64,000 nucleotides of DNA from Ralstonia sp. ASV6. GTDB taxonomy: Bacteria > Pseudomonadota > Gammaproteobacteria > Burkholderiales > Burkholderiaceae. Each line of letters starts with the position of its first letter. Positions within the stretch are counted from its first letter, which is position 1. The notes beneath the pieces are model-generated. The model saw nothing but the letters and a program-made list of their open reading frames with translations, had not been told where the DNA came from and searched no databases. Of this stretch, positions 36,523 through 47,626 are shown piece after piece. Position numbers and translations under genes: made by a program. Where the stretch lies: positions 1 to 64,000 of the forward strand of contig NZ_JAELUI010000005.1 of assembly GCF_016429285.1 (NCBI RefSeq). The letters are read 5' to 3'.

Positions 36523-38430
36523 TCATTTGGCAGACTCCGGCTGGCGCCACCAGGCCGTCAGCACCCAGGCCTCGGCCGAGTAGTAGTAGGGCAGGCGATC
36601 CGGATACATCAGGTTCTTGTTGTAAGCGACGCGGTGCACGGCCGAATACCAGTGCGGAATCACGTAATAGCCGTGCATCAGCACACGATCGAGCGCGCGC
36701 GAGGCGATGATCAGCTCATCGCGGTTGTTGGCACGCAGCACATCGTCGATCAACGCATCCACAGCCGGCGACTTCAGACCGATCACGTTGTCTGAGCCCT
36801 GCTCGTCCGCCGCCGCCGAACCGAAGCGATCCTTCAGCTCATTGCCGGGGCTCTGCGAATCGGGAAAGCGCAGCGAGATCATGTCGAAGTCGAACTCTTC
36901 GAGCCGCTTCTGGTACAGCGCAAAATCGGTCATGCGCTGGTTGACCTGGATGCCGAGCTTCTCCAGGTTGCGCACATATGCGGCCATGACACGGCTCATT
37001 GCCCCGCCGTCATCGAGCATCTCGAAGACGAAGGGCTCGCCGCGAGCGTTGCGCAACGCACCGTCGGAATACGTCCAGCCGGCCTGGGCCAGCAGGCGGC
37101 GCGCCTGGCGAAGGTTGTCACGCAGCGAACTGGGCGGATCCGTCGAGGGCGGCGCGGGCAGGATGCCGAACACGTCCGGATCGAGCTGGCTGCGCAGCGG
37201 CTCCAGCAGTGCCAGCTCGCCCTTGCTCGGCATGCCGGTCAGCGAATCGGAGGCGGCCAGCTCACTGTTGGTGAAATAACTGTCAAGCCGGCGATACGCG
37301 CCATAAAAGAGTTGCCGGTTGAGCCACTCGAAATCCAGCGCCAGCGTGAGCGCCTTGCGCACCCGCAAATCCTGGAACAGTGGTCGGCGCAGGTTCATCA
37401 GGAAACCCTGCATACCCGCGCCGTTGCGGTGCGGAAACTCGCTCTTGATGAGCTCCCCGCTGCGGAACTTCACGCCCACGTAGCTCTTGGCCCAGTTCTT
37501 GGCAAGGTACTCGACCATCGCGTCGTACTCGCCGGCCTTGAACGCCTCCAGACGCGCGGTCTGGTCCTTGTAGAGCTTGTACTGGATGCGCTCGAAGTTG
37601 AACGAGCCGCGCCGGACGTTCAGCTCACGGCCCCAGTAGTCCGGGTTGCGGCGAAAGGTAATGCCGCGCGACGGGTCAAAGCGCTCGATGACATAGGGAC
37701 CGCTGGCAATCGGGTCCTGGAACGTGAGCTTATCGAAGGTCGCGTCCTTCCCCCCATCCGGATCGTCCGGTTTGCCGCTGCCCTTGCCCCACTTGGGTGA
37801 GAACACCGGCAGGCCGCCAACGATCAGCGGCAACTCCTTGTTGCGGCGCTTGAAGTCGTAGCGAATGGTGGCGGCATCCACCACCGTCACCTTGGACACA
37901 TCGGCTGTCATGCTGCGATAGGCGGGGCTGGCGCCCTTGCCCATCAGCATGTCGTAGGAGTACTTCACATCGGATGCACGCACCGGATCGCCATTGGAGA
38001 AACGTGCGCGAGGGTTGATGTGGAAAGTAACCGAGAGTTCGTCCGGCGCGACCGTCACATCGTCAGCCAGCAGGCCGTAGCCGCTGGCAGTCTCGTCCCA
38101 GCTTGTGATGAGCAGAGTCTCGAACACGAGCTGCGTCAGCCCCGGCGCAGACGTGCCCTTGATCGTAAACGGATTGAACTTGTCGAAGCTCGTGCGCCGG
38201 TCGGGGTTGCCCAGCAGCAGCATGCCGCCAATGGGCGCCTTCGGATTCAGATAGCCGAAATTCGAGAAACCGGCCGGATATTTGAGATCGCCATATTCCG
38301 CATAACCATGCGCCGCCCAGGCCGGTGCCGCGCAGAAGGTCGTCACAAGGCAGGCCAGCGCTGCGAGGTGCTGCCGATGTCGTCGCCAGTACGGCTGATG
38401 TACCGCTGCAAGTACGCCCATTGCGCTCAT
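36523..38430 (-). CDS. yejA: Peptide-binding protein of the Yej importer
   Basis: 635-residue periplasmic solute-binding protein of family 5. Signal peptide: basic RRHRQH then LAALACLVTTFCAAPAWA. The mature part has AEYGDLKYPAGFSNFGYLN, typical of YejA, and DVKYSYDMLMGKGASP. ATG 38430 gives a long n-region, and ATG 38421 is an alternative. First gene of the operon, divergent from fabI. Confidence 0.94.
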   Translation of the reverse strand: MSAMGVLAAVHQPYWRRHRQHLAALACLVTTFCAAPAWAAHGYAEYGDLKYPAGFSNFGYLNPKAPIGGMLLLGNPDRRTSFDKFNPFTIKGTSAPGLTQLVFETLLITSWDETASGYGLLADDVTVAPDELSVTFHINPRARFSNGDPVRASDVKYSYDMLMGKGASPAYRSMTADVSKVTVVDAATIRYDFKRRNKELPLIVGGLPVFSPKWGKGSGKPDDPDGGKDATFDKLTFQDPIASGPYVIERFDPSRGITFRRNPDYWGRELNVRRGSFNFERIQYKLYKDQTARLEAFKAGEYDAMVEYLAKNWAKSYVGVKFRSGELIKSEFPHRNGAGMQGFLMNLRRPLFQDLRVRKALTLALDFEWLNRQLFYGAYRRLDSYFTNSELAASDSLTGMPSKGELALLEPLRSQLDPDVFGILPAPPSTDPPSSLRDNLRQARRLLAQAGWTYSDGALRNARGEPFVFEMLDDGGAMSRVMAAYVRNLEKLGIQVNQRMTDFALYQKRLEEFDFDMISLRFPDSQSPGNELKDRFGSAAADEQGSDNVIGLKSPAVDALIDDVLRANNRDELIIASRALDRVLMHGYYVIPHWYSAVHRVAYNKNLMYPDRLPYYYSAEAWVLTAWWRQPESAK

Positions 38431-38739
38431 TGCGCCCCTTGCCCCCGTTGTCCCTGCATGCGTGGATCCAGATCGATCACTGTATGAAAACCTGTTTCAG
38501 ACGATTCTAACGCCCTATTCGGGCTTTCCCGTCAATTCTGGCCCGGGGATCGTCCCGCATTGACAAGGGTGACACGGCAACGAATGCAGCACATGCAGCG
38601 GCACCCAAAAGCGCAGACGCCCAGTGCTTTCCGGTATCATCGCGCCGACCCTAATTGCCTCGTGCCCTCCAGATACCGCTGCTGAGTGACCGCAGTGACA
38701 TACGGGCGCGACGCTGCCCCACATTTGTACGGAGAAACC
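38431..38739. other. 309-bp divergent intergenic region yejA-fabI
   Basis: No credible gene. It must contain the promoters of both operons; I could not pick a clear -35/-10 pair. GGAGAAACC before 38740 is the fabI ribosome binding site. Confidence 0.5.
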
Positions 38740-39534
38740 ATGGGATTCCTCGCTGGCAAGCGCATTCTGATTACCGGCCTTCTGTCCAACCGCTCGATCG
38801 CCTACGGCATCGCCAACGCCTGCAAGCGCGAAGGCGCTGAACTGGCCTTCACCTACGTCGGTGAACGCTTCAAGGACCGCATTACCGAATTCGCCAACGA
38901 GTTCGACAGCAAGCTGGTGTTCGACTGCGACGTCGGCAGCGATGAGCAGATCGCGAAGGTGTTCGAAGACCTGGGCCAGCACTGGGGCCACTTCGATGGC
39001 CTGGTGCACTCGATCGGCTTTGCGCCACGCGAGGCGATTGCCGGCAACTTCATCGATGGCCTGTCGCGCGAGTCGTTCCGCATCGCGCACGACATCTCGG
39101 CGTACAGCTTCCCGGCACTGGCCAAGGCCGCACTGCCGATGCTGTCGCCCAATGCCTCGCTGCTCGCCCTGACCTACCTGGGCGCCGAGCGCATCGTCCC
39201 GAACTACAACACGATGGGTCTGGCCAAGGCCTCGCTGGAAGCCGGCGTGCGTTACCTGGCCGGCGCGCTGGGGCCGAAGGGGATTCGAGCCAACGGCATC
39301 TCGGCTGGCCCGATCAAGACGCTGGCCGCATCCGGCATCAAGGATTTCGGCAAGCTGCTCAAGTACATGGAAGACGTGGCCCCGCTGCGCCGTAACGTCA
39401 CCATCGAAGAAGTCGGCAACGTGGCTGCGTTCCTGCTGTCGGACCTGGCCAGCGGCGTGACCGGCGAGATCACCTACGTCGATTGCGGCTTCAACGTGAC
39501 TGCAGGCGTGCCGGAGAGCGTCGGCCAAGGCTGA
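38740..39534 (+). CDS. fabI: Enoyl-[acyl-carrier-protein] reductase FabI
   Basis: 264-residue NADH-dependent reductase of the last step of each fatty acid elongation cycle, and the target of triclosan. Catalytic residues fall at the E. coli positions: Tyr146 (in YLGAERIVP), Tyr156 (NYNTMGLAK) and Lys163. The cofactor region is [19 protein letters not shown]. The frame is open to 38686, but [10 protein letters not shown] is the family start. One-gene unit with two hairpins after it. Confidence 0.97.
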   Translation: MGFLAGKRILITGLLSNRSIAYGIANACKREGAELAFTYVGERFKDRITEFANEFDSKLVFDCDVGSDEQIAKVFEDLGQHWGHFDGLVHSIGFAPREAIAGNFIDGLSRESFRIAHDISAYSFPALAKAALPMLSPNASLLALTYLGAERIVPNYNTMGLAKASLEAGVRYLAGALGPKGIRANGISAGPIKTLAASGIKDFGKLLKYMEDVAPLRRNVTIEEVGNVAAFLLSDLASGVTGEITYVDCGFNVTAGVPESVGQG

Positions 39535-39542
39535 TGCGCTGA

Positions 39543-39573
39543 TGCATGTGCGCCATCTTCGGATGGCGCATGC
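39543..39573 (+). repeat. UUCG-capped hairpin after fabI
   Basis: GCGCCATC, loop TTCG, GATGGCGC, extended by TGCAT/ATGCA beyond a two-base bulge. Stable RNA hairpin without a T run, placed between the fabI stop and the terminator. Confidence 0.6.
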
Positions 39574-39603
39574 ACGTGAAGCCCGCCGAGGCGGCAGACA
39601 AAG

Positions 39604-39639
39604 AAAAAGCCCGCATGGCGCAAACCATGCGGGCTTTTT
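39604..39639 (+). terminator. Intrinsic terminator of fabI
   Basis: AAAAAGCCCGCATGG, loop CGCAAA, CCATGCGGGCTTTTT. It also lies just beyond the 3' end of tRNA-Ser and could serve that gene on the other strand. Confidence 0.92.
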
Positions 39640-39721
39640 GACGTGCAGTGCAATGCGAGCCGTCACGTCAACTCGACTCGCATCCGCCTGTTATATGCGC
39701 TTCCCGCGAGAAGCGCCAAAC

Positions 39722-39815
39722 TGGCGGAGACGGAGGGATTCGAACCCTCGATCCAGGTTTTGGCCCGGATGCTCCCTTAGCAGGGGAGTGCCTTCGACCT
39801 CTCGGCCACGTCTCC
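39722..39815 (-). tRNA. tRNA-Ser (GCT)
   Basis: 94 nt with encoded CCA and the long variable arm of tRNA-Ser. Acceptor GGAGACG/CGTCTCC, anticodon stem CTCCC/GGGAG with loop CTGCTAA, so the anticodon is GCT. It lies 150 bp after lysC on the same strand. Confidence 0.96.
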
Positions 39816-39965
39816 CAAACTGACCGTCGCACGAAGGAGCCCGTGCAACGAAGCGCGTATTCTAGCCACTTCACCCCACCTGGTCAACGACAACTGCATG
39901 ACACGCGGTGAGAATCTGTGGCTCCCGAGGGTCGCCACCCCGGCCACCCGGCACCGGTCAGTCAG

Positions 39966-41216
39966 TTACGCCTGATCCAGCTCGAACGCTTTGTGGAGCG
40001 CGCGCACGGCCAGCTCCATGTACTTCTCGTCGATCAGCACCGAGATCTTGATTTCCGAGGTGGAGATCATCTGGATGTTGATGCCCTCTTCCGACAGCGT
40101 GCGGAACATCTTGCTGGCGATGCCCACGTGCGAGCGCATGCCCACACCCACCACCGACACCTTCGACACCTTCGGATCACCCGACACGCTGGCGGCGCCG
40201 ATATGGCCCTTCACGCTGTCATTCAGGATCGCCAGTGCGCGCTGGTATTCGCCGCGCGGCACGGTGAAGGTGAAGTCCGTCTTACCTTCCACCGACTGGT
40301 TCTGGATGATCATGTCGACGTCAATATTGGCATCGGCAACCGGACCCAGGATCTGATAGGCGATGCCGGGCTTGTCCGGCACACCGATCACGGTGATCTT
40401 GGCTTCGTCGCGGGCAAAGGCGATGCCGGAAATGGCGGCGGCTTCCATGTTCGAATCTTCCTCAAAAGTAATCAGCGTGCCCGAGTTCATCTCGACGTCG
40501 AGCGACATCAGCGGATCAGTCAGCGACGACAGCACGCGGGTCTTCACGCGGTACTTGCCGGCAAACTCCACCGAGCGAATCTGCAGCACCTTGGAGCCGA
40601 GGCTGGCCATTTCCAGCATCTCTTCAAAGGTGATCTTGTCTAGGCGGCGGGCGTCGTCCACCACGCGCGGGTCGGTCGTGTACACGCCGTCCACGTCGGT
40701 GTAGATCAGGCACTCGTCGGCTTCGAGCGCGGCAGCAACCGCCACGGCCGAGGTATCCGAACCACCACGGCCGAGCGTGGTGATGTGGCCTTCGTCGTCA
40801 ATGCCCTGGAAGCCCGTGATGACAACCACGCGGCCGGCGTCGAGATCAGCGCGTACGCGCTCGTCGTCGATCGACTGGATGCGGGCCTTGGTGTAGGCGG
40901 AATCGGTCTTCACCGGCACTTGCCAGCCGGTGTAGCTGCGGGCGTCGATGCCTTCAGCATGCAACGCGATGGCCAGCAGGCCCACGCTCACCTGCTCGCC
41001 AGTCGAGGCAATCATGTCGAGTTCACGCGGGTCAGGCTGGGCCGAAATCTCTTTGGCCATACCCAGCAGGCGGTTGGTTTCGCCGGACATGGCCGACGGA
41101 ACGACCACGATCTGGTGACCGGCACGGTGCCACTTGGCAACGCGCTTGGCGACATTCTTGATGCGTTCAACTGAACCCATCGAGGTGCCACCGTACTTGT
41201 GAACGATGAGAGCCAT
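39966..41216 (-). CDS. lysC: Aspartate kinase
   Basis: 416 residues; phosphorylates aspartate, the first step to lysine, threonine, methionine and diaminopimelate. The kinase signature KYGGTSMGS is at the N terminus, [20 protein letters not shown] follows, and two ACT domains at the C terminus (for example [20 protein letters not shown]) are the site of amino acid feedback. ATG 41216 is the family start; the open frame before it is not conserved in type. A single-function enzyme with no homoserine dehydrogenase part. Confidence 0.97.
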   Translation of the reverse strand: MALIVHKYGGTSMGSVERIKNVAKRVAKWHRAGHQIVVVPSAMSGETNRLLGMAKEISAQPDPRELDMIASTGEQVSVGLLAIALHAEGIDARSYTGWQVPVKTDSAYTKARIQSIDDERVRADLDAGRVVVITGFQGIDDEGHITTLGRGGSDTSAVAVAAALEADECLIYTDVDGVYTTDPRVVDDARRLDKITFEEMLEMASLGSKVLQIRSVEFAGKYRVKTRVLSSLTDPLMSLDVEMNSGTLITFEEDSNMEAAAISGIAFARDEAKITVIGVPDKPGIAYQILGPVADANIDVDMIIQNQSVEGKTDFTFTVPRGEYQRALAILNDSVKGHIGAASVSGDPKVSKVSVVGVGMRSHVGIASKMFRTLSEEGINIQMISTSEIKISVLIDEKYMELAVRALHKAFELDQA

Positions 41217-41312
41217 CTTGGAAAGATCGAGAGGAGGCGGAACGGTGCAAAAGCCTTTGAAAATACAGCAGTTTGCATCGATCGGCAAGCAATTCGCCGG
41301 TGAAGATGTGTA

Positions 41313-42734
41313 TTAGAGCGCACCCTGGACGGTCGCAAACCATGCGATTTGCCAGCCCGGGCCGCTGGCAGCGACCGCTCGGTCCACGCCCAGGCCGGCC
41401 GCAAAAACCAATGCATCACCGGCGTACAGCAGCGGCAAACGCTGGCGCTCCCAGGCCGGAATACCGGCTTCCTGATAGGCCTGCTTGAGTGCGCGCGACG
41501 GGCCGCCCGGGCGCAGCACGATGCGCTCACCACCACGGCGGTGCACCAAAGACAGCGGCGCTTGCAAGGTTTGCACCGCAATACCGTCTGTTGCCACGGG
41601 TGAAAACACCAGCGCCCCACCCCACTCGGCGACATTCACGCGTTGATCGGCCTGTCGCGTAGGGTCGAACAGCCCGGCATCAATGGCAACAAACACTGGC
41701 GTGGACGCACCACCGACAGCGGGCTCGATCCACGCAGCCCCGCGATAGCGCCTGACGCGCCCAGCCGGCAATGCAATGCACAGCGCGCCGTCGCTGCGCG
41801 CATCAATCAACTGTGTGCGTAGATCCTCAAGGCGGCCCGTGGACAGCGCACGCATACCCGCTTGGGCCAGCCATGCGCGGAGCACCGCGCGCTGACGCGG
41901 CTCAGACAACGCCGCCAATAACGCCACATCGAGTTCACCCGCCGAGGCGATCTGCGCCAGATCCGCCTGCGCAATCTCGTCGATCAACGCTGCGGCATCC
42001 GCCAGATGGGCCGCACTGCGAGCAAGCGCTTCACGATAGGCGGGGAAATGCCCTGCCATTCCCGTCAGCAAAGGCCGCAACGCATTGCGTGCGTACCGCG
42101 CATCCTCGTTGGAAGGATCGTCGATCCATTCGAGCGCGTTGGCTTGTGCGTACTGCTCGATGTCCGCGCGTTGCGCGTCCAGCCACGGGCGCAGCAACGT
42201 CAGACCACCCGCGCGGGTCATCGGCATGGCGGAAAGGCCGTCGAGACCAGCGCCGCGCATCAGTTGCAGCAAGACAGTCTCGGCCTGATCGTCCTGGTGA
42301 TGCGCGGTGAGCAGAATCGTCGCGCCGGTTTGCACGCACAGGTCAGCCAATGCGGCATAGCGGGCCTCGCGCGCCGCCGCTTCCACACCTCGCCCCGCAT
42401 CGGTGGCAACGTTCACACGGCGCGCATGGAATTCAACACGCGCGGCCTGGGCCATGCGAGCGCAAGCGGACTCCCACGCATCTGCGTCTGCTTGCAAGCC
42501 ATGGTGAATATGCAGGGCGACAAGGCGCACGCGCACGCCAGCATCGCGCCACGCGGCGCACGCGTGCAGCAGCGCCGCGGAATCACGCCCGCCGGACAGG
42601 GCAATCGCCACCGTCGGCACCTCGCCAGAAACAACAAAGGCCGCACACGCGGCAACGCGTTGTGCGACCTTATCGACCAGCAAGGCCTGCCGGGCGAACA
42701 AATCAGCGCCCTTCGATTTCCTTGAACTTGCCAT
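41313..42734 (-). CDS. tilS: tRNA(Ile)-lysidine synthase
   Basis: 473-residue ATP-dependent enzyme that converts C34 of tRNA-Ile(CAU) to lysidine. The PP-loop is SGGRDSAAL, with [14 protein letters not shown] and [20 protein letters not shown] also family hallmarks. The C-terminal tRNA-binding domains are present ([20 protein letters not shown]). It overlaps the end of accA by 32 bp, so the two are coupled. Confidence 0.95.
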   Translation of the reverse strand: MASSRKSKGADLFARQALLVDKVAQRVAACAAFVVSGEVPTVAIALSGGRDSAALLHACAAWRDAGVRVRLVALHIHHGLQADADAWESACARMAQAARVEFHARRVNVATDAGRGVEAAAREARYAALADLCVQTGATILLTAHHQDDQAETVLLQLMRGAGLDGLSAMPMTRAGGLTLLRPWLDAQRADIEQYAQANALEWIDDPSNEDARYARNALRPLLTGMAGHFPAYREALARSAAHLADAAALIDEIAQADLAQIASAGELDVALLAALSEPRQRAVLRAWLAQAGMRALSTGRLEDLRTQLIDARSDGALCIALPAGRVRRYRGAAWIEPAVGGASTPVFVAIDAGLFDPTRQADQRVNVAEWGGALVFSPVATDGIAVQTLQAPLSLVHRRGGERIVLRPGGPSRALKQAYQEAGIPAWERQRLPLLYAGDALVFAAGLGVDRAVAASGPGWQIAWFATVQGAL

Positions 42735-43671
42735 AGGCCATCAGGCGCTCATGACGGCGCGCCTGCAATTCCGACGTCTTCATGCCCTGGAACTGGCGCA
42801 GCGATTCAGCTAGTGCGCGCTTGAGCATCGAGGCCATGCCCTTCGGATCACGATGCGCGCCACCCAGCGGCTCGTTGACGATCTTGTCGATCAGGCCCAA
42901 GGCCTTGAGGCGATGCGCCGTCAGCCCCATCGCCTCGGCGGCTTCCGGTGCCTTTTCGGCGGTCTTCCACAGGATCGACGCGCAGCCCTCCGGTGAGATC
43001 ACGGCATACGTGGCGAACTGCAGCATGATCACCGAATCGCCCATGGCGATGGCCAGCGCGCCGCCCGAACCGCCTTCACCGATGATGGTGGCGATCAGGG
43101 GCACCTTCAGGCCAGCCATCACGAACAGGTTGTGACCGATGGCTTCCGACTGGCCGCGCTCTTCAGCATCAATACCGGGGAATGCACCCGGCGTATCGAC
43201 GAAGGTGAAGATCGGCAGGCCGAACTTGTCGGCGAGTTCCATCAGGCGCTTGGCCTTGCGGTAGCCCTCGGGCTTGGACATGCCGAAGTTGCGCAGCGCG
43301 CGCTCCTTCGTGTCACGGCCCTTCTGGTGGCCGATCACCATGCATGCCTGGCCGTTGAAGCGCGCCAGACCGCCCACGATTGACAGGTCGTCCGCGAAGG
43401 TGCGGTCGCCGTGCAGTTCGTGGAAGTCGGTGAAGATCTCGCGGACGTAATCGAGTGTGTACGGACGCTGCGGGTGCCGGGCGATCTGTGCGACCTGCCA
43501 GGGGGTCAGGTTGGCGTACAGATCTTTGGTGAGCTGCTGGCTCTTGGAGGCCAGGCGGGAGATTTCTTCAGAAATATCGACAGCGGAATCGTCTTGAACG
43601 AATCGAAGTTCTTCGATCTTCGATTCAAGTTCTGCGATCGGCTGCTCGAACTCCAGGAAGGTTGTTTTCAT
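42703..43671 (-). CDS. accA: Acetyl-CoA carboxylase carboxyltransferase subunit alpha
   Basis: 322 residues; with AccD it moves the carboxyl group from biotin to acetyl-CoA. Characteristic parts are [19 protein letters not shown] at the N terminus, [20 protein letters not shown], and [20 protein letters not shown]. Start ATG 43671. It lies downstream of the glycosylase gene and overlaps tilS. Confidence 0.97.
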   Translation of the reverse strand: MKTTFLEFEQPIAELESKIEELRFVQDDSAVDISEEISRLASKSQQLTKDLYANLTPWQVAQIARHPQRPYTLDYVREIFTDFHELHGDRTFADDLSIVGGLARFNGQACMVIGHQKGRDTKERALRNFGMSKPEGYRKAKRLMELADKFGLPIFTFVDTPGAFPGIDAEERGQSEAIGHNLFVMAGLKVPLIATIIGEGGSGGALAIAMGDSVIMLQFATYAVISPEGCASILWKTAEKAPEAAEAMGLTAHRLKALGLIDKIVNEPLGGAHRDPKGMASMLKRALAESLRQFQGMKTSELQARRHERLMAYGKFKEIEGR

Positions 43672-43757
43672 GGATCTTCTGAAAGGCTCTTGAAGGCGCG
43701 CATTCTACCGGATTTTGACCGCCGATCGACGCTGCGCGTTTCATCGAAATTAACAGA

Positions 43758-44624
43758 TCAATAGGTGGTCGCCGTGTCCAGGCTGCGCCACATATACCAA
43801 GTGGCCACTGTGCGCCACGGTTCCCAGTTGGCGGCCACTTCGCGCGCTTCGCTGCGAGTGACGGGTTCGCCACTGAAATAATTCTGTGAGATTGCGTTGA
43901 TCAGCCCGATGTCATCCAGCGGCAGCACGTTCGGACGCATCAGGTTGAACATCAGGAACATCTCTGCAGTCCAGCGGCCGATGCCGCGAATCTGCGTCAG
44001 CTCTGCGATCACATCCTCGTCGTCCATCTCGGCCCACTTGGCGACGTGCACCGTGCCGTTGCGAAAGTGATCGGCAAGGTCAAGGATGTACTCGGCCTTG
44101 CGCTTGGACAAGCCACAGCCCGCCAGCTTCTCTTGACCGGCTCGCAGGAACTGTGCGGGCACCAGCTTGGGGCATGTGGCCGCCACCCGCTCCCACACGG
44201 ACTGCGCCGCCTTGACCGAAATCTGCTGACCAACAATCGACCGCGCCAGCGTGACGAACGGGTCGCCGCGCGAAGCCAGGTGCGCAGGACCATACGCGGG
44301 AATGATCTTACGCAGGATGCGATCGCGCTTCATCAAGTCTGCGCAGGCCTCCTGCCAATACTCCGGCGGGCCGGACAGCACCACCTCAGCCGGCACCGGC
44401 TCATTGGTGGCGAGCGCTTCAGGCAAGGGCACCTTCGATGCAGGCGCGCGCTTGGCCGGCGCCTTGTCGGCAACCTTGATGGTCGCGCTCTTGGCAGCCG
44501 CTGCCTTGCTGGTAACGCCATCAACCTTTTTGGCGTCCGCCTTCTTCGCAGGGGCCTTCACGGCCGGTGCCTTCTTGGCAACCGTACTGCGCACTGCGCT
44601 GGCTTTCTTGGCCACCGCGTTCAT
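43758..44624 (-). CDS. HhH-GPD DNA-3-methyladenine glycosylase with basic N-terminal tail
   Basis: Base-excision DNA glycosylase of the AlkA/Mag type, 288 residues. The catalytic part starts near residue 85; the HhH is [18 protein letters not shown], with the catalytic Asp in [14 protein letters not shown], and [17 protein letters not shown] is typical. About the first 65 residues are Ala/Lys/Pro-rich and low in complexity ([17 protein letters not shown]), like histone H1-type tails, and probably bind DNA without sequence preference. ATG 44624 overlaps the cysS stop as ATGA. Confidence 0.9.
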   Translation of the reverse strand: MNAVAKKASAVRSTVAKKAPAVKAPAKKADAKKVDGVTSKAAAAKSATIKVADKAPAKRAPASKVPLPEALATNEPVPAEVVLSGPPEYWQEACADLMKRDRILRKIIPAYGPAHLASRGDPFVTLARSIVGQQISVKAAQSVWERVAATCPKLVPAQFLRAGQEKLAGCGLSKRKAEYILDLADHFRNGTVHVAKWAEMDDEDVIAELTQIRGIGRWTAEMFLMFNLMRPNVLPLDDIGLINAISQNYFSGEPVTRSEAREVAANWEPWRTVATWYMWRSLDTATTY

Positions 44625-46012
44625 GCGCGTCTCCACTCGGTCACGCCACCCGGTTTGTCTTCCAGCACGATGCCGGCAGCCAGCAGATCGGCGCGAATGG
44701 CATCCGCACGCGCAAAGTCACGCGCCGCCTTGGCCGCACGACGCTCTTCAATGCGTGCTTCCACGGCGGCAGCATCCAGGCCATCAGCCGTTACGCCGCC
44801 CTGCAGGAACGCATGCGGATCACGCCCCAGCAGGCCCATCACCCCGGCCAGCGCGGCCAGTTGATTGGCCAATTCCGGCGAGCGCGTCTTGTTCACTTCG
44901 CTTGCCAGCTCGAACAGCACCGACACCGCCACCGGCGTATTGAAGTCGTCGTTCATCGCCTCAAGGAAGCGCTTGCCGTGCGACTCATTCCAATCGGGCT
45001 GGGCATCGGCCGCAGCGGGCACATCCTTGAGCGCGGTGTACAGGCGCGTGAGCGCGTGACGGGCGTCGTCCAGATGGGCATCGCTGTAATTCAGGTCGCT
45101 GCGATAGTGCGAGCGCAGAATGAAGAAGCGCACGACTTCAGCGTCGTACACCTTGAGCACATCGCGGATGGTGAAGAAGTTGCCAAGCGATTTCGACATC
45201 TTCTCGTCATTCACGCGCACGAAGCCGTTGTGCATCCACGTGTTGACGAAGGTCTTGCCTGTTGCGCCTTCGGACTGGGCGATCTCGTTCTCGTGGTGTG
45301 GGAACTGCAGGTCAGCGCCGCCGCCGTGCAGGTCGAAATGCTCGCCGAGCAGTTCGCAGCTCATGGCCGAGCACTCGATATGCCAGCCTGGACGGCCCTC
45401 GCCCCACGGCGAAGCCCAACGGCTCTCGGCCGGCTCATCGGCCTTGGCAGACTTCCACAACACGAAGTCCAGCGGATCCTGCTTGGCGTCGTTGGCGGCC
45501 ACGCGCTCGCCGGCGCGCAGGTCTTCCAGCGACTTGCCCGAGAGCTTGCCGTAACCCGGAAACTTGCGCACGGCGTAGTTCACGTCGCCATCGGTCGCCT
45601 GATAGGCCAAGCCATTGGTCTGCAGCTTGCCGATCATGCTCAGCATCTGCGGCACGTATTCGGTGGCGCGCGGCTCGTAGTCGGGGCGTTGCACGCCAAG
45701 CGCATCGGCGTCTTCATGCATGGCCGCGATGAAGCGGCCCGTGAGCGCGCTCATGGTCTCGCCGTTCTCGACCGCGCGCTTGATGATCTTGTCGTCGATG
45801 TCGGTGATGTTGCGGACGTACGTGACGTCGTAGCCCGATGCGCGCAGCCAGCGCTGCACCATATCGAACACCACCATGACCCGCGCATGCCCGACGTGAC
45901 AGTAGTCGTACACCGTCATCCCGCACACGTACATGCGCACGCGGCCGGGCTCGATGGGGACGAACGTCTGTTTCTCACGCGCGAGCGTGTTATAGATCTT
46001 GAGTGATTCCAT
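44621..46012 (-). CDS. cysS: Cysteinyl-tRNA synthetase
   Basis: 463-residue class I synthetase. Zinc-binding Cys in [19 protein letters not shown], which also holds the HIGH motif, a His-rich zinc region ([14 protein letters not shown]), and the KMSKS loop [11 protein letters not shown]. Start [10 protein letters not shown] at 46012; the upstream frame is not used. First gene before the glycosylase, accA and tilS on the same strand. Confidence 0.97.
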   Translation of the reverse strand: MESLKIYNTLAREKQTFVPIEPGRVRMYVCGMTVYDYCHVGHARVMVVFDMVQRWLRASGYDVTYVRNITDIDDKIIKRAVENGETMSALTGRFIAAMHEDADALGVQRPDYEPRATEYVPQMLSMIGKLQTNGLAYQATDGDVNYAVRKFPGYGKLSGKSLEDLRAGERVAANDAKQDPLDFVLWKSAKADEPAESRWASPWGEGRPGWHIECSAMSCELLGEHFDLHGGGADLQFPHHENEIAQSEGATGKTFVNTWMHNGFVRVNDEKMSKSLGNFFTIRDVLKVYDAEVVRFFILRSHYRSDLNYSDAHLDDARHALTRLYTALKDVPAAADAQPDWNESHGKRFLEAMNDDFNTPVAVSVLFELASEVNKTRSPELANQLAALAGVMGLLGRDPHAFLQGGVTADGLDAAAVEARIEERRAAKAARDFARADAIRADLLAAGIVLEDKPGGVTEWRRA

Positions 46013-46271
46013 GAAGCGGTGTCGGGAGATTCGGTGCGCCGCCACGTACTGAGGTACTGGGCTGGATGCCGGCGGGCGCAGAGCGCCGGCTGGCGACGCA
46101 CTGTAAAGCTAGCGGCATATCTTACCGGAACTGCATCAACGGGGGCGGCGGTGCGGGCTGTCAATGTGCCCGGCATGCTCTCCGTCAAGAACCTTTTCCG
46201 GTGCGCATTGCCGCTGCTGCGCACAAAGACGGTTTGTTAGAATGCGGCGGAGTATAACGGAACCGATTCTC

Positions 46272-46961
46272 ATGAACAGACCGCTGCGAGATCGCGCTAT
46301 AGCCCCGCACGCTGCTACCCTGTGCGCTGCCATCGTGAGCACCCTACTTGTCACGTCAGCCGCGCCCGCCCTTGCCCAGACCGCCGGCATCGCCCTGCCG
46401 GCCGATCTGACGCCCAGCAACCAGCAACAGCCGCAGGTCGCGCGCCAGAAGCGTATTGACGACTGGCTCGCCAAGAAGCAATACACCCAGGCGCTGGGCG
46501 AACTGGACAAAGAGGTCGCCGAGCAACCGCGCAATGCACAGGCCCGCTTCCAGCGCGGCGTGGCGCTTGCCGGCCTGGGTCGTGGTGACGACGCCATCGT
46601 TGCATTCAGCCAGATGACGCAGGACTTCCCCGAACTACCTGAGCCGTACATCAATCTGGCTGCGCTCTACGCAGAACGCGGTGAGCTGCTGCGCGCCCGC
46701 GAAAGCCTCATCATGGCGAGCCGCGTAGCACCGGAGAATGCCCAGGCGCAAGCCAACCTCGGCGACGTCTACGTCCGCCTGGCCGCGCAGTCGTATCAGG
46801 GTGCGCTCAAGCTCAACCCCAAGAACACCGCTGCACGCGCCCGTCTCGATGCCCTGCCCAACGTACCGGGTGTGCGTCCGGCGAGTGCCCCCTCGAAACC
46901 CGCCGTACCCGCAGCCGCGGTGCCCGCCGCCAGCGGCGTGAGCGCAAAACCGGCCAAGTAA
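46272..46961 (+). CDS. Exported TPR-repeat protein
   Basis: 229 residues. Signal peptide AATLCAAIVSTLLVTSAAPALAQ, then a low-complexity QQQPQ stretch and three to four TPR motifs between about residues 55 and 185 (for example ARFQRGVALAGLGRGDDAIV). The C terminus is Pro/Ala/Ser rich. Probably a periplasmic or lipid-less envelope scaffold. It precedes two peptidyl-prolyl isomerase genes on the same strand, which suggests an envelope folding role, but this is only inference. ATG 46272 chosen because the signal peptide starts there. Confidence 0.82.
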   Translation: MNRPLRDRAIAPHAATLCAAIVSTLLVTSAAPALAQTAGIALPADLTPSNQQQPQVARQKRIDDWLAKKQYTQALGELDKEVAEQPRNAQARFQRGVALAGLGRGDDAIVAFSQMTQDFPELPEPYINLAALYAERGELLRARESLIMASRVAPENAQAQANLGDVYVRLAAQSYQGALKLNPKNTAARARLDALPNVPGVRPASAPSKPAVPAAAVPAASGVSAKPAK

Positions 46962-47014
46962 CCACAAGAAGCGGCCGATTCCGTTTTCCCACCCCCAGCT
47001 CTCTCTCCCAGACC

Positions 47015-47587
47015 ATGCTCCGTATTCGCTCTCTCTTTGCCGGGCTCGTGTGCGCACTGGCCGTGTCCGCAGCTGCGGCCGCCACGCCGGCACCGCGCGT
47101 GCAGTTCAAGACGTCGATGGGTAACTTCACCGTCGAGGTCTACCCGGACAAGGCCCCCAAGACGGTCGCCAATTTCCTGCAATACGTGAAGGACGGCTTC
47201 TACAAGGGCACGATCTTCCACCGCGTGATGGACGGCTTCATGATCCAGGGCGGCGGCTTCACCCCCGACATGAAGCAGAAGGACACCCGCCCGCCGGTCG
47301 AGATCGAATCGAAGAACGGCCTGAAGAATGACAAGTACACGGTCGCCATGGCCCGTACCATGGACCCGAACTCCGCCACCGCGCAGTTCTATGTGAACGT
47401 GGTCGACAACAACATGCTGAACTACCCTGGTCAGGACGGTTACGGCTATACCGTCTTCGGCAAGGTGGTCGACGGCACCGACACCATTGACAAGATCAAG
47501 GCAGTGGAAACCGCCACCAAGTTCCCGCACCAGAACGTGCCCGTGAAGCCGATCCTGATTGAATCGGCAACCGTCGTCTCCAAGTAA
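47015..47587 (+). CDS. ppiA: Periplasmic peptidyl-prolyl cis-trans isomerase (cyclophilin)
   Basis: 190 residues with a signal peptide (FAGLVCALAVSAAAAAT). Cyclophilin core with [15 protein letters not shown] (active-site Arg), MARTMDPNSATAQFYVNVVD and GYGYTVFGKV. Directly followed by a cytoplasmic cyclophilin gene of similar sequence, so a tandem duplication with one exported copy is likely. Confidence 0.94.
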   Translation: MLRIRSLFAGLVCALAVSAAAAATPAPRVQFKTSMGNFTVEVYPDKAPKTVANFLQYVKDGFYKGTIFHRVMDGFMIQGGGFTPDMKQKDTRPPVEIESKNGLKNDKYTVAMARTMDPNSATAQFYVNVVDNNMLNYPGQDGYGYTVFGKVVDGTDTIDKIKAVETATKFPHQNVPVKPILIESATVVSK

Positions 47588-47626
47588 CCCTTTCTGCTTC
47601 ACCCCAAGGAATTCGAGGAATTCACC

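Noticed and set aside
44567-46006. 479-codon open frame opposite cysS
   Set aside because: Antisense to a clear cysS gene with HIGH and KMSKS motifs; His/Val-rich translation typical of a shadow.
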